Shown piece after piece: positions 8,580 to 17,361 of a stretch of 64,000 nt of DNA. Source of the stretch: JAMLHH01 sp964653095 (GTDB lineage: Bacteria; Bacteroidota; Bacteroidia; Chitinophagales; JADIYW01); assembly GCA_964653095.1 (NCBI GenBank), contig CAZZEH010000010.1, positions 37,342 through 101,341 on the forward strand, in the 5' to 3' direction. How positions within the stretch are numbered: the first letter of the stretch is position 1; every line of letters begins with the position of its first letter. The notes under the pieces were generated by a model, which saw only the letters and a program-made list of their open reading frames with translations, was not told the origin of the DNA and made no database searches. The position numbers and the translations under genes are program-made.

Positions 8580-9341
8580 TTGAACTCTTCTTCTTTCAAC
8601 ACTTTAGTTATTGGAAAGTTTTTCATAAAGTTAAATGAAATAGACTCAACCAACAATTTTCTTCGAGACTTAATTGCAAATAACAGACCAACAGACGGGA
8701 CTGTCATATTGGCGGATAGACAAATTGCCGGGAGAGGACAAAGAGGTACCTCATGGAATTCAGAACCTAATTTGAATATTACGATGTCGGTTTTGATACA
8801 TCCGACCAATATTTCTGTTCAAAACCAATTTGTTATCAGTGCTATGACAGCATTATCGGTTTATGATTTAATCAGAGAATTACTCCCTGATAAAAAGACA
8901 GAAGTAAAGTGGCCCAATGATGTCATGATAGACAGGGAAAAAGTTTGCGGAATACTGATTGAAAATACTATTCGGGGATCAACTATTCAAAACAGTATTT
9001 TGGGAATAGGTTTAAATGTGTTCCAAAAGATATTTATAGGAAATATTCGGGCTACTTCATTGAGTCTTAAAGGCTTTGAAGGAGAGTATTCTTATGTTTT
9101 GAAAAGACTTATTGAGTTTTTAGACAAGAATTATCTGGCATTAAAACAGGGACGGGAAAGCTTAATAATGGAGAGGTATCATAAAGTATTACTGGGATAT
9201 GGAGAAGAGCTTGATTTTCGGGATTCCGATGGAAAATTTAGAGGTGTGATTCAAAAAGTACATACTGATGGCAGGATAGAAATTCTGACAAGCAAAAGGA
9301 TACAAAGTTTTTATCATAAGGAAGTGAAGTTTCTTTTATAA
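8580..9341 (+). CDS. birA: Biotin-[acetyl-CoA-carboxylase] ligase
   Basis: A 253-residue biotin protein ligase that attaches biotin to the carrier protein of acetyl-CoA carboxylase. The catalytic domain starts at once (IKLNEIDSTNNFLRDLI), followed by the biotin/AMP loop GRGQRGTSW, VKWPNDVMI and GILIENT, and a short C-terminal SH3-like domain. There is no N-terminal DNA-binding domain, so it is a monofunctional (class I) enzyme. The start is TTG at 8580; no ATG precedes the conserved region in this frame. Confidence 0.92.
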   Translation: MNSSSFNTLVIGKFFIKLNEIDSTNNFLRDLIANNRPTDGTVILADRQIAGRGQRGTSWNSEPNLNITMSVLIHPTNISVQNQFVISAMTALSVYDLIRELLPDKKTEVKWPNDVMIDREKVCGILIENTIRGSTIQNSILGIGLNVFQKIFIGNIRATSLSLKGFEGEYSYVLKRLIEFLDKNYLALKQGRESLIMERYHKVLLGYGEELDFRDSDGKFRGVIQKVHTDGRIEILTSKRIQSFYHKEVKFLL

Positions 9342-9351
9342 TATGCCGTCG

Positions 9352-9867
9352 CTAAATAAACTTCAATTCTTTTGCGGTTTTTGTGACGACCTGAGTGAAT
9401 ATATCCAAAGGGATTTGATGCCCGTTTGTAGCATGCTCGGTTATTTTCACTTTATCGATCAAGTTTTCTTTACGAAGCCATTGTTTTGTTTTTTGAGGAC
9501 TTACTGTTTTGTCTTTCAATCCCAAAAAAATATGATGCTGAAAATTGGAGATAGACGGTTTGTCAATGATTAGACCCGGGTCTCTGTTACTAAAAGGAAG
9601 TGCAGGATTGAAAAGTAATGTCGGTAACTTTAACTTTTGGCTGAGCCAAAAAGCCGTATAACCGCCTAAGGAACTCCCAACTAACCATTTTACATTAAAA
9701 TATTCTGCCAGTTTTAACAGTCTTTCATAGGTCCCCGGCACTTCTTCATAATGTAACTGCGGGGCGATTACTGTCAGCCCTAATTGTGCTAAGGCAGAGG
9801 TTTTGACAGGAGTAGGTGTACTCTCAAATCCGTGAATATATAGAATATGAGCCCGTTTCGTTCTCAT
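9352..9867 (-). CDS. YqiA/YcfP-like alpha/beta-hydrolase
   Basis: A 171-residue small esterase-like protein. HGFESTPTPVKTSAL resembles the YqiA-type start, the nucleophile elbow is GSSLGG (Ser near residue 64), a candidate Asp lies in GLKDKTVSP, and the catalytic His is likely in NGHQIP. The substrate cannot be read from sequence. It is the last gene of a three-gene minus-strand operon (acyltransferase, SDR-like protein, hydrolase) with 4-5 bp gaps. Confidence 0.8.
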   Translation of the reverse strand: MRTKRAHILYIHGFESTPTPVKTSALAQLGLTVIAPQLHYEEVPGTYERLLKLAEYFNVKWLVGSSLGGYTAFWLSQKLKLPTLLFNPALPFSNRDPGLIIDKPSISNFQHHIFLGLKDKTVSPQKTKQWLRKENLIDKVKITEHATNGHQIPLDIFTQVVTKTAKELKFI

Positions 9868-9871
9868 TTGA

Positions 9872-10807
9872 TTATTTTATTCCTCTGTAATAACTAAATA
9901 TATCTTCTAAGGATTTTTGAGGCTTATAACCAAATGTTTTTTCAAAAAGAGTTCCATCAATAATGACCGGATATCTATAATAATTTAGTAAGAATTGGGG
10001 GAAAGTGTCCCACTTCAGTATCCTGCTGACGAGTAGTGTCAGGTTTTCAGGTACGGAAGGTATCTGGACAGTATGACATCCCGAATGCTTTACTGCATCC
10101 TGAAATCCAATATAATCGGCAGGAGCCACGTTGTAAAGTCCCGGGATATTTTGTTCAAAAGAAGTACAGATAGCATCCCGCATATCGTCGATATGAATAA
10201 ACTGCATTAATGGGGAAAATCCCCAAAGTACCGGAGCGGATCTTGAAGACAGCAATTTGGAGAAAGTGTTTCTTACTCCCGGTCCGGCAATATTACACGG
10301 TCTTAAGATTGTAATGTTTAATTCAGGATGTTTGTACATGTATATATTGACTAAATTGTCCAGCTCTACGGAATCGACCATATCCATAGTCAGGTCCGCT
10401 GCTTTTATAGGAGTTTTCTCATCCAGCAGAGAAGGATTATACGGGCTTGCACCATACACAAAGTAAGTGGATAATACCATTACTCTTGGTACCTCGTATT
10501 TTTTGCAAAGGTCCAATAACTTTTTTGTCCCCCGCACATTTGCATTATATCGGTTGTACCGGGTGGATTCGCTCGCAGAAATTCTCCCGAGGTGAATGAC
10601 CCCGTCAAATTTGTGCTCGCGAAAAATATCTTCAAATATTCTTTTGTTAAAATCAACTTTGTAGCTTTCAACCGGAATGCCAAGATCGACCTTGAAGCGG
10701 AAATCAACTGCGATAATTTTGTAATCGCGTTTCAATTTATTGATTACCTTTTTAGCAAGTGCACCGGCGGCACCTGTAATCATAATTTTCTTTTTCTCGT
10801 TTTGCAT
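9872..10807 (-). CDS. Atypical extended SDR (NAD-dependent epimerase/dehydratase-like)
   Basis: A 311-residue Rossmann-fold protein of the extended short-chain dehydrogenase family. The nucleotide-binding loop is TGAAGALA, where the third glycine of TGxxGxxG is Ala. Family blocks HLGRISA, NVRGTKKLLDLC, VLSTYFVYG and ITILRPCNIAGPG are present. At the place where the catalytic YxxxK should stand, between VYG and ILRP, the sequence reads MVDSV, with neither Tyr nor Lys. It may therefore be a non-catalytic or altered-chemistry member. It lies 5 bp downstream of the acyltransferase, suggesting a linked role in lipid metabolism. Confidence 0.8.
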   Translation of the reverse strand: MQNEKKKIMITGAAGALAKKVINKLKRDYKIIAVDFRFKVDLGIPVESYKVDFNKRIFEDIFREHKFDGVIHLGRISASESTRYNRYNANVRGTKKLLDLCKKYEVPRVMVLSTYFVYGASPYNPSLLDEKTPIKAADLTMDMVDSVELDNLVNIYMYKHPELNITILRPCNIAGPGVRNTFSKLLSSRSAPVLWGFSPLMQFIHIDDMRDAICTSFEQNIPGLYNVAPADYIGFQDAVKHSGCHTVQIPSVPENLTLLVSRILKWDTFPQFLLNYYRYPVIIDGTLFEKTFGYKPQKSLEDIFSYYRGIK

Positions 10808-10812
10808 AATTC

Positions 10813-11634
10813 TTAAAATATTGATTTACGTTTGGATAATCCAATATCTATGAGTTTCTTAATTTCATTTTTTACTAAATCCACTCTGTCCTTTACTTCC
10901 AGTTCGCTGTTAACATTATTATCAAAGAACATTGGCTCACCAAAATGAATATATACTTTGGTAGGAAAGACAAACGGTACGGTCAGAGGAGCATAGGGTA
11001 TGCCCCAAAAATCTGCTACCGGCTTTATGTTGGCAAATGAAACTATAGATTCTTCAAATCCCACAATTCCAACGGGTATAATTGGAGTCTGGTGCTTCAT
11101 AGCCAGATACATAAAGCCGTTGCCAAATCTTTGAAGTTTATATCGTTTTTTAAAAACCTTTCCAGAGCCTCTTATTCCTTCCGGAAATACAATCACAGCT
11201 TCTTCCTTTTCTAATAGATTTTTAAGATTATGAGGGTCTCCTAAAATAGAACCTATACTTCCCAGCCAATTACCGACAAAAGGTATTGTCGGAAAAAATC
11301 TTTCAACCATAGCTTTGGGCGCTCTCGGAGCAGATGAATTCGTAATCAGAGCATAGCCAACCATAGCGCCGTCAATAGGAAGCTGACCACTATGATTGGG
11401 AACTATGAGAACGCGCCCCTCTTTAGGGATGTGTTCTAACCCTGAAACCTCTACTCTGAAGTATTTTTCGAAGGCCAATTTGACCAAAGCAAATCCTGAC
11501 TGAATCCCTTTAATATTAAAGCCCCATGGGTCATATCCGAAAGAACCTACTTTGTTTGGAAACAGGCTGGCATATTTCTCCAAGTCTTCAGATACGATTA
11601 GATTAAGTAATGATTTTCGCTTTTCTTTAGTCAT
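10813..11634 (-). CDS. Lysophospholipid acyltransferase family protein (PlsC-like)
   Basis: A 273-residue membrane-associated acyltransferase. The catalytic HxxxxxD-type motif is NHSGQLPID (His and Asp as in the PlsC family), with the second block FPEGIRGSGK binding the acyl-acceptor phosphate. Members transfer acyl groups to glycerol-phosphate-type or other lipid acceptors. It heads the operon with the SDR-like protein and the small hydrolase. The substrate is not determinable here. Confidence 0.85.
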   Translation of the reverse strand: MTKEKRKSLLNLIVSEDLEKYASLFPNKVGSFGYDPWGFNIKGIQSGFALVKLAFEKYFRVEVSGLEHIPKEGRVLIVPNHSGQLPIDGAMVGYALITNSSAPRAPKAMVERFFPTIPFVGNWLGSIGSILGDPHNLKNLLEKEEAVIVFPEGIRGSGKVFKKRYKLQRFGNGFMYLAMKHQTPIIPVGIVGFEESIVSFANIKPVADFWGIPYAPLTVPFVFPTKVYIHFGEPMFFDNNVNSELEVKDRVDLVKNEIKKLIDIGLSKRKSIF

Positions 11635-11870
11635 AATTTATTGCTCATACTAAGATATTGAAATAAAAAACGATTGATAGTTTAATTGCATGAAGAAAAG
11701 AATAATTTATGATTCAAATACTGAAAGCTTATAAAATTTAGTCCGATTATTTAAATGTGTTTGTGTTATGAATTATATAAGTTAAAGTCGATGTGAAGTA
11801 TCGAATTCTTTATTTATTTTTATCTTTTAATAATTTTTCTTTGCACATCTCTATTAAAAAACACATTTTT

Positions 11871-14800
11871 ATGAATATGAGACAAATGGTGTTTTTTATA
11901 TTTTGGATTATTATGTCTTCTGCTTGGTGTCAAACAATGCCTGAGGCGCACCGGCTTGCAGAGTCTCCGTATTTTTTTTCGTTTTGGGATGCAGAATCTA
12001 ATCCGGGAACATATCCTGAAAATATGGCTTTTCAGATTTTTTCTGATGCACAGGAACCTAAAAAAAGCTCTATGCCGATTTCGGATTGGAATTGCTATTA
12101 TAATCTGGATAACAAGTCAAGGTTTGTTGGTTTGGGTGATGATGGTATAGGGTTTATTAATACCAGTGATGTGCAGGAAGCAGAAAGTTGTTTGCCAAAC
12201 TCTATAATTGGTAAGGTTGGAGCTGTTGTTTTGGCCGTAAATACCGAGGGTATAACAGAGGTTGAGTTGTCGTGGAAAATAAGACTAATTAAGCAGGGAG
12301 ATGGGTATCCTTTTCCGAGAGAGTTTCATTTGGAAGCAGAATATAGCATAGGACAAAGTAATGCATGGGAGTCGTTTCCGGCAAGTCTTGTGTACAGCTC
12401 TAAAGAAAAGGAAGATGGAGAAGTGAAATCTTTTGCATTAATCCTTCCGGAGGAATGTGAAAATCAGGAGTATGTATTGATTCGCTGGCGATATTACCAG
12501 ACCGAAGAAATGAGCGGTGGGAAGAGGCCTTTAATAGGTCTTGATGATATAAAGGTTTATGGACAACGTACTGATGGTGATAACAAACCTTTTGTTTTTT
12601 TTGATAAAGATTATGTAGAAGAGTTTGGGTGTGTGGAAGGGCATTTTTCAGCGCTGGATTCAATAATATTTTCTGCAGTGGATTTAAAAGAAGATTTAAG
12701 CATCACAACTTCCGGGAGTTTCTATTTTTCACTGAGCAAAACGAATGATTTTAAACAGGAATTAATACTTAAACCAAGTAAAGGTGTATTAGGTGAAACT
12801 GTTATTTATGTGAAGAAAGAATGTTTAGATTTAAGCACTGAAAAAAAACAACTCAACCTTAATTCAGGTACGATTAATTATATAGTCGGGCTCAGCGGAA
12901 GAGGTTATTCACAGATTTATATTAATGAAACAGTGTCTTCTAACTTTATGTGTTATTATGACAGTAAAACTGATGGCTATCCGGATTGGATAGAGTTATA
13001 TAATCCTAATGATGAATTAGTACATACAGGAACTTGGTTTTTGTCTGATGATAAAGAAAACCTTACAAAAAATAAGATTAGGGCTTTTCCTGGTACAAAT
13101 ATTCAACCTCAAGGCTTTCTTATGTTTAAAGCTTCAGGAGATTCTTCTCCATCAGTCACTCATTTGGATTTTAAATTATCTGCTCACGGTGAGACAGTTT
13201 TTTTAACAGCACCAGACGGTAAGACTATAGTGGATAGTGTTACTATACCAAAATTAGAAACAGATGTGTCCTATGGGCGATTGACAGATGGTTCAAGCCA
13301 ATGGGTCAAGTTTTCTATCTCAACCCCCGAAGTAAGTAATAATGTAGCAACTGTATATAAAGAAAAGTCCGCTCCACCTAAATTTTCTCATTTGGGAGGA
13401 TATTATGAGGAACCTTTTTTGCTACATCTTAACTCTGAAAACCCTGATGCAAAAATTTATTATACACTAGATGGCTCTGATCCAGACCCAAAAAATTTAG
13501 GGGGCGCAGTTTATGAATATAAACAAAGTTATACAAAACAGTATAAAGATACTCCATTTTATGGTGAAAGCTATTTCAGACCGTACAGAACTTTTCTATA
13601 TTATAATGGTGTAGATTTAAGTTTAATAAGAGGTAAATATTTCTGGTTAGGTGACATTAATGCAGAACCTACATTAAACCCTTTTGTTCCAAAAAGTAAA
13701 AGAGATTTTGGAAGTATAGTAAGAGCTGTATGTCTTGATCCAGATAAAGGATTAAGTGATATTATAACGCATACCTATTTCTTTAAAAATAGCGATACCA
13801 TACCCAATAAACTACCTGTAATCTCTATAGTTATTAACGAAAAAGATTTTAAAGGTTTTTATGAGGGTATAGCTGTTCCAGGTGTAGATTACGAAAATTG
13901 GCGAAATACCTCGGATTTATTATATGCTTTTTTTAGACCTGGAAACTATCATAGAAGAGGACGTGAAAATGAAATACCTGCAAACTTTGAAATTTTATTT
14001 GATGATAGCAGTGTCGTGAATCAATTAGTAGGACTTAGAATTCATGGAAATTCATCCAGACAAAGCAAGCATAAAGCATATAGACTATATACTCGCAAAT
14101 TTTACGGGAAAGACAGAATAGTGTTTCCATTTTTTAAAAATCTGGCATATGATGATTATAGTAGATTAATGCTAAGAGCTTCTGGTCAAGATGTTAAAAA
14201 TACTTTCTTTAGGGATGCTTTTATACAAAGGCTATTAAGCTTTTCAACAGTTGATTATCAAGAATATCAACCATTCAATATATATATAAATGGCGAGTAC
14301 TATGGGTTACGAAATGCACGAGAACGTTTAGATGAAAATTATATTTATAGAAAATATGGAGTAAATAGTCAAGAAATCGACTATATTAAGTTAGCAACTG
14401 TTAAATATGGTGATAAAAACCACTATAATTTAATATCCTCCTTTCTTGAAGATAATGATTTGTCTTTAGATAAAAATTTTTTGAAATTAAACACAATGAT
14501 GGATATTGGCAATTTTATAGATTATAATCTCATAAAAATTTATTCTGCAGTTGTAGATTGGCCAAACAATAATATTAGATATTGGAGGTATAAGTCTGAT
14601 GAGTATAATCCTCATGCTCCCTATGGTTTAGATGGAAGATGGAGATGGATGAACTTTGATGACGATAGTGGTTTTCTGTTAGATCAATTACATTTTAATA
14701 GTTTAGAAAAAGCAGCAATGCTATACAGACCAGGTGATACAATTCAAGATAATGAATGGTGGGCTACATTTTTTTTTAGAAACTTATTAGAGAGTAATCA

Positions 14801-16451
14801 ATTTAAAACACAACTCATAACTCGTTATTCTGATTTGCTTAATACTGCTTTCCTCCCTCATAGAGTCATTAGTTTAATAGATCAGTTTAAAAATTTGATT
14901 GAACACGATATACAAAATCATATTACTCGTTGGGGGGCTTTCCCCAGGACGGGAATTGAAGGGTGGCATTCTGAAGTGGAGGGATTAAAGGAATTTGCTC
15001 TCCAAAGACATCCTATTGTTTACGACCATATTCGAGATTTTTTTAAATTATCCAATACTGTACAGGTGGACTTAGATGTGAATGATTATGATATGGGGCA
15101 TATTAAAATCAATACAATTGAAATAGAAAAAAAGACTCCGGGAGTGGATACTAACAAAGTTTACCCATGGAACGGCAAGTATTTTGTCAATTTACCGATA
15201 TCTTTTATTGCCGTTCCTCACGATGGTCACAAGTTTTCTCATTGGGAGCTGCCTGACAGTATTTCTTATTTGGATACGTTGGTGTTTGACCTGAAAGGAC
15301 AGATTTCAGTTAAAGCTTACTTTGAGATAGATGAAAATTATGTATATGATCCGGAGCCGGCAATAATATCAGATTGCCCATACGAATTTAATCACTGGCA
15401 CAGGAAACAAAATCTTGGGGATATGCCGGATAACATGGCATTTTATTATACTCGATTTCCTGATTCAAAACCTAATGGAGCCATAGATGGCCAACTTGAT
15501 AGTATTCGTTATGACCACAGTACGAAGACCAGAATTACTGGTATGGGACAGTATGGCATTGCTTTGATTAATACTAACGGAGCCAATAAAAACTACTACC
15601 AAACGAGGCTTGGAGCTGTGGCAGTTGCATTTAAGACGGAAGATATTCGGGCAGCAGAAGTGTCTTTTACTTTGGGAACTGTGCTGCCAAAATCAAAAAA
15701 ATACAGTATCAGACTTCAATACAGATTCAGTGATAAAGGTGAAGTATTTGATTTTTATGACAACCAGGGAAATTTGGTGGAGTATCATGGAAGCATGGAA
15801 GAGTGGCAAGAGCACCGATTTGAGAACATTGAACTTCCAAAGAGTTTTATGGGAAGAAAGTATGTGCAGTTGATTTGGCGGTATTATTATAATGGACAGC
15901 AGGTGGATATGGGTTCGGATGCCAGAGATGAACTAAGAATTGATGATATTGTAATTCGGCAAAAAAATATTATCGGGATAGAATCTGACAAAATGTATGA
16001 AAGCACACTGCTGGGTAATCCAAACGGGATAGATTTTCAGTGGTACAGCTGTACTCAGGACAGTCTCGTCTTAATTGATGGAGCGACCGACAGAAATTTA
16101 ACTATAAGCCACCCCGGGTATTATTCGGTAGATATTTCTTATGAAAATTGCAGGCAGTTTTCTGAATGTGAATATTATTATGTGAAAGAGCATAAAGAAT
16201 ACGCATATAGTTTGCAGGCTGCAGTTTATCCTAATCCTTCGGACGGAATCTTTAATCTTACATTTGATGAAACATTGAAAGATTTCGAAGTATCCCTGAT
16301 GGATGTAACCGGAAAAATAATAGATGTCAGAAGCCTGTCGGAAGCAAAAAATGTACAGTATGATATGCGAAAACTGACTGCGGGAGTGTATTTGATAAAT
16401 ATTGCACTCATTGATGGCAGGAAAACTACTCAAAAGGTTATTATTCAATAG
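11871..16451 (+). CDS. CotH-kinase, lamin-tail and T9SS type A surface protein
   Basis: The start is the ATG at 11871 because it is followed by a clean signal peptide (hydrophobic core ending near SSAWCQ); the upstream ATG at 11793 would bury it. That gives 1526 residues. In order: an N-terminal module (about 30-235), a lamin-tail domain (about 355-490, DWIELYNPND), a chitobiase-type segment (about 505-560, YYTLDGSDPDP), a CotH kinase domain (about 690-1010, RIHGNSSR, RWRWMNFDDDSGF with the catalytic-type Asp cluster), a C-terminal module resembling the N-terminal one (about 1165-1365), and a T9SS type A sorting domain (about 1445-1526, VYPNPSDGIFNLTF). CotH proteins are secreted protein kinases; a surface kinase role is inferred. 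The lamin-tail/CotH part is far more AT-rich than the rest of the gene. Confidence 0.88.
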   Translation: MNMRQMVFFIFWIIMSSAWCQTMPEAHRLAESPYFFSFWDAESNPGTYPENMAFQIFSDAQEPKKSSMPISDWNCYYNLDNKSRFVGLGDDGIGFINTSDVQEAESCLPNSIIGKVGAVVLAVNTEGITEVELSWKIRLIKQGDGYPFPREFHLEAEYSIGQSNAWESFPASLVYSSKEKEDGEVKSFALILPEECENQEYVLIRWRYYQTEEMSGGKRPLIGLDDIKVYGQRTDGDNKPFVFFDKDYVEEFGCVEGHFSALDSIIFSAVDLKEDLSITTSGSFYFSLSKTNDFKQELILKPSKGVLGETVIYVKKECLDLSTEKKQLNLNSGTINYIVGLSGRGYSQIYINETVSSNFMCYYDSKTDGYPDWIELYNPNDELVHTGTWFLSDDKENLTKNKIRAFPGTNIQPQGFLMFKASGDSSPSVTHLDFKLSAHGETVFLTAPDGKTIVDSVTIPKLETDVSYGRLTDGSSQWVKFSISTPEVSNNVATVYKEKSAPPKFSHLGGYYEEPFLLHLNSENPDAKIYYTLDGSDPDPKNLGGAVYEYKQSYTKQYKDTPFYGESYFRPYRTFLYYNGVDLSLIRGKYFWLGDINAEPTLNPFVPKSKRDFGSIVRAVCLDPDKGLSDIITHTYFFKNSDTIPNKLPVISIVINEKDFKGFYEGIAVPGVDYENWRNTSDLLYAFFRPGNYHRRGRENEIPANFEILFDDSSVVNQLVGLRIHGNSSRQSKHKAYRLYTRKFYGKDRIVFPFFKNLAYDDYSRLMLRASGQDVKNTFFRDAFIQRLLSFSTVDYQEYQPFNIYINGEYYGLRNARERLDENYIYRKYGVNSQEIDYIKLATVKYGDKNHYNLISSFLEDNDLSLDKNFLKLNTMMDIGNFIDYNLIKIYSAVVDWPNNNIRYWRYKSDEYNPHAPYGLDGRWRWMNFDDDSGFLLDQLHFNSLEKAAMLYRPGDTIQDNEWWATFFFRNLLESNQFKTQLITRYSDLLNTAFLPHRVISLIDQFKNLIEHDIQNHITRWGAFPRTGIEGWHSEVEGLKEFALQRHPIVYDHIRDFFKLSNTVQVDLDVNDYDMGHIKINTIEIEKKTPGVDTNKVYPWNGKYFVNLPISFIAVPHDGHKFSHWELPDSISYLDTLVFDLKGQISVKAYFEIDENYVYDPEPAIISDCPYEFNHWHRKQNLGDMPDNMAFYYTRFPDSKPNGAIDGQLDSIRYDHSTKTRITGMGQYGIALINTNGANKNYYQTRLGAVAVAFKTEDIRAAEVSFTLGTVLPKSKKYSIRLQYRFSDKGEVFDFYDNQGNLVEYHGSMEEWQEHRFENIELPKSFMGRKYVQLIWRYYYNGQQVDMGSDARDELRIDDIVIRQKNIIGIESDKMYESTLLGNPNGIDFQWYSCTQDSLVLIDGATDRNLTISHPGYYSVDISYENCRQFSECEYYYVKEHKEYAYSLQAAVYPNPSDGIFNLTFDETLKDFEVSLMDVTGKIIDVRSLSEAKNVQYDMRKLTAGVYLINIALIDGRKTTQKVIIQ

Positions 16452-16452
16452 C

Positions 16453-17352
16453 ATGTATGTTCCGGGCAGACTAAAGAGAGGAGATACAATCGGTTTGGTT
16501 TGTACTGCAAGAAAAATTGAACGGACGCTTATTGACCCGGCCATACAACTATTTCGCAGAGAAGGATTCAATGTGAAAATCGGAGAATCTGTCGGAGCAG
16601 AATATTTTCAGTATGCCGGAGATGATTTACTGAGGAGTCAGGATTTACAAAAAATGATGGATGATTCTGAAGTTAAGGCAATTGTTATCTGTCGCGGAGG
16701 ATATGGGACTGTAAGAATTATTGATAAAATTCACTACAATATTTTCCTTGAAAACCCTAAATGGATTATCGGATATTCGGATGTGACCGCCTTGCACAGC
16801 CATCTAAATCACGTAATGGGTATCGGTACTCTGCATGCAACTATGCCGGTGAATTTTTCTCATAATTCTGATACTTCTTTGCATTCACTGTTTGATGCGC
16901 TTAGAGGTAAAAGTTTGAATTACCAAATTAAAAGCCATCCACTAAATAGGAAAGGCCAGACAAACGGGCTGGTAATAGGCGGGAATTTGTCTGTTTTGTA
17001 CAGCCTCCTTGGCACCAGTACCATGCTGCATACATCGGGCAGAATACTCTTTTTGGAAGATTTGGACGAATATCTGTATCACATTGACAGGATGATGATG
17101 GCATTAAAAAGAAGTGGGAAACTGCAATATCTTTCCGGTCTTATAATCGGGGGAATGACAGATATGAATGACAACGTAATTCCTTATGGCAAGACTGCAG
17201 AAGAAATTATTTTAGAACATGTAGAAGAATATGATTATCCGGTCTGCTTTGGTTTTCCTGCGGGGCATATAGATGATAATCGTGCGATAAAATTTGGTGC
17301 GCCGACTCATTTGGAAGTAAAGGAAGATTCGGTAATTTTTACTCAAAAGTAA
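16453..17352 (+). CDS. LD-carboxypeptidase (peptidase S66 family)
   Basis: A 299-residue serine peptidase of the S66 family, which cleaves the terminal D-alanine from murein tetrapeptides or inactivates microcin-like adenylates. The N-terminal block PGRLKRGDTIGLVCTA, the nucleophile IIGYSDVTAL, the acidic LEDLDEYLYHIDRM and the terminal His block GFPAGHIDDNRA give the expected Ser-Glu-His set. The chosen start at 16453 is one base after the CotH stop and fits the family N-terminus; an upstream in-frame ATG at 16402 inside CotH adds 17 unlikely residues. Cytoplasmic (no signal peptide). Confidence 0.9.
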   Translation: MYVPGRLKRGDTIGLVCTARKIERTLIDPAIQLFRREGFNVKIGESVGAEYFQYAGDDLLRSQDLQKMMDDSEVKAIVICRGGYGTVRIIDKIHYNIFLENPKWIIGYSDVTALHSHLNHVMGIGTLHATMPVNFSHNSDTSLHSLFDALRGKSLNYQIKSHPLNRKGQTNGLVIGGNLSVLYSLLGTSTMLHTSGRILFLEDLDEYLYHIDRMMMALKRSGKLQYLSGLIIGGMTDMNDNVIPYGKTAEEIILEHVEEYDYPVCFGFPAGHIDDNRAIKFGAPTHLEVKEDSVIFTQK

Positions 17353-17361
17353 TACATCGCA

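Noticed and set aside
11793..11870. An upstream start for the CotH gene
   Set aside because: It would place 26 residues before a complete signal peptide that starts at 11871.
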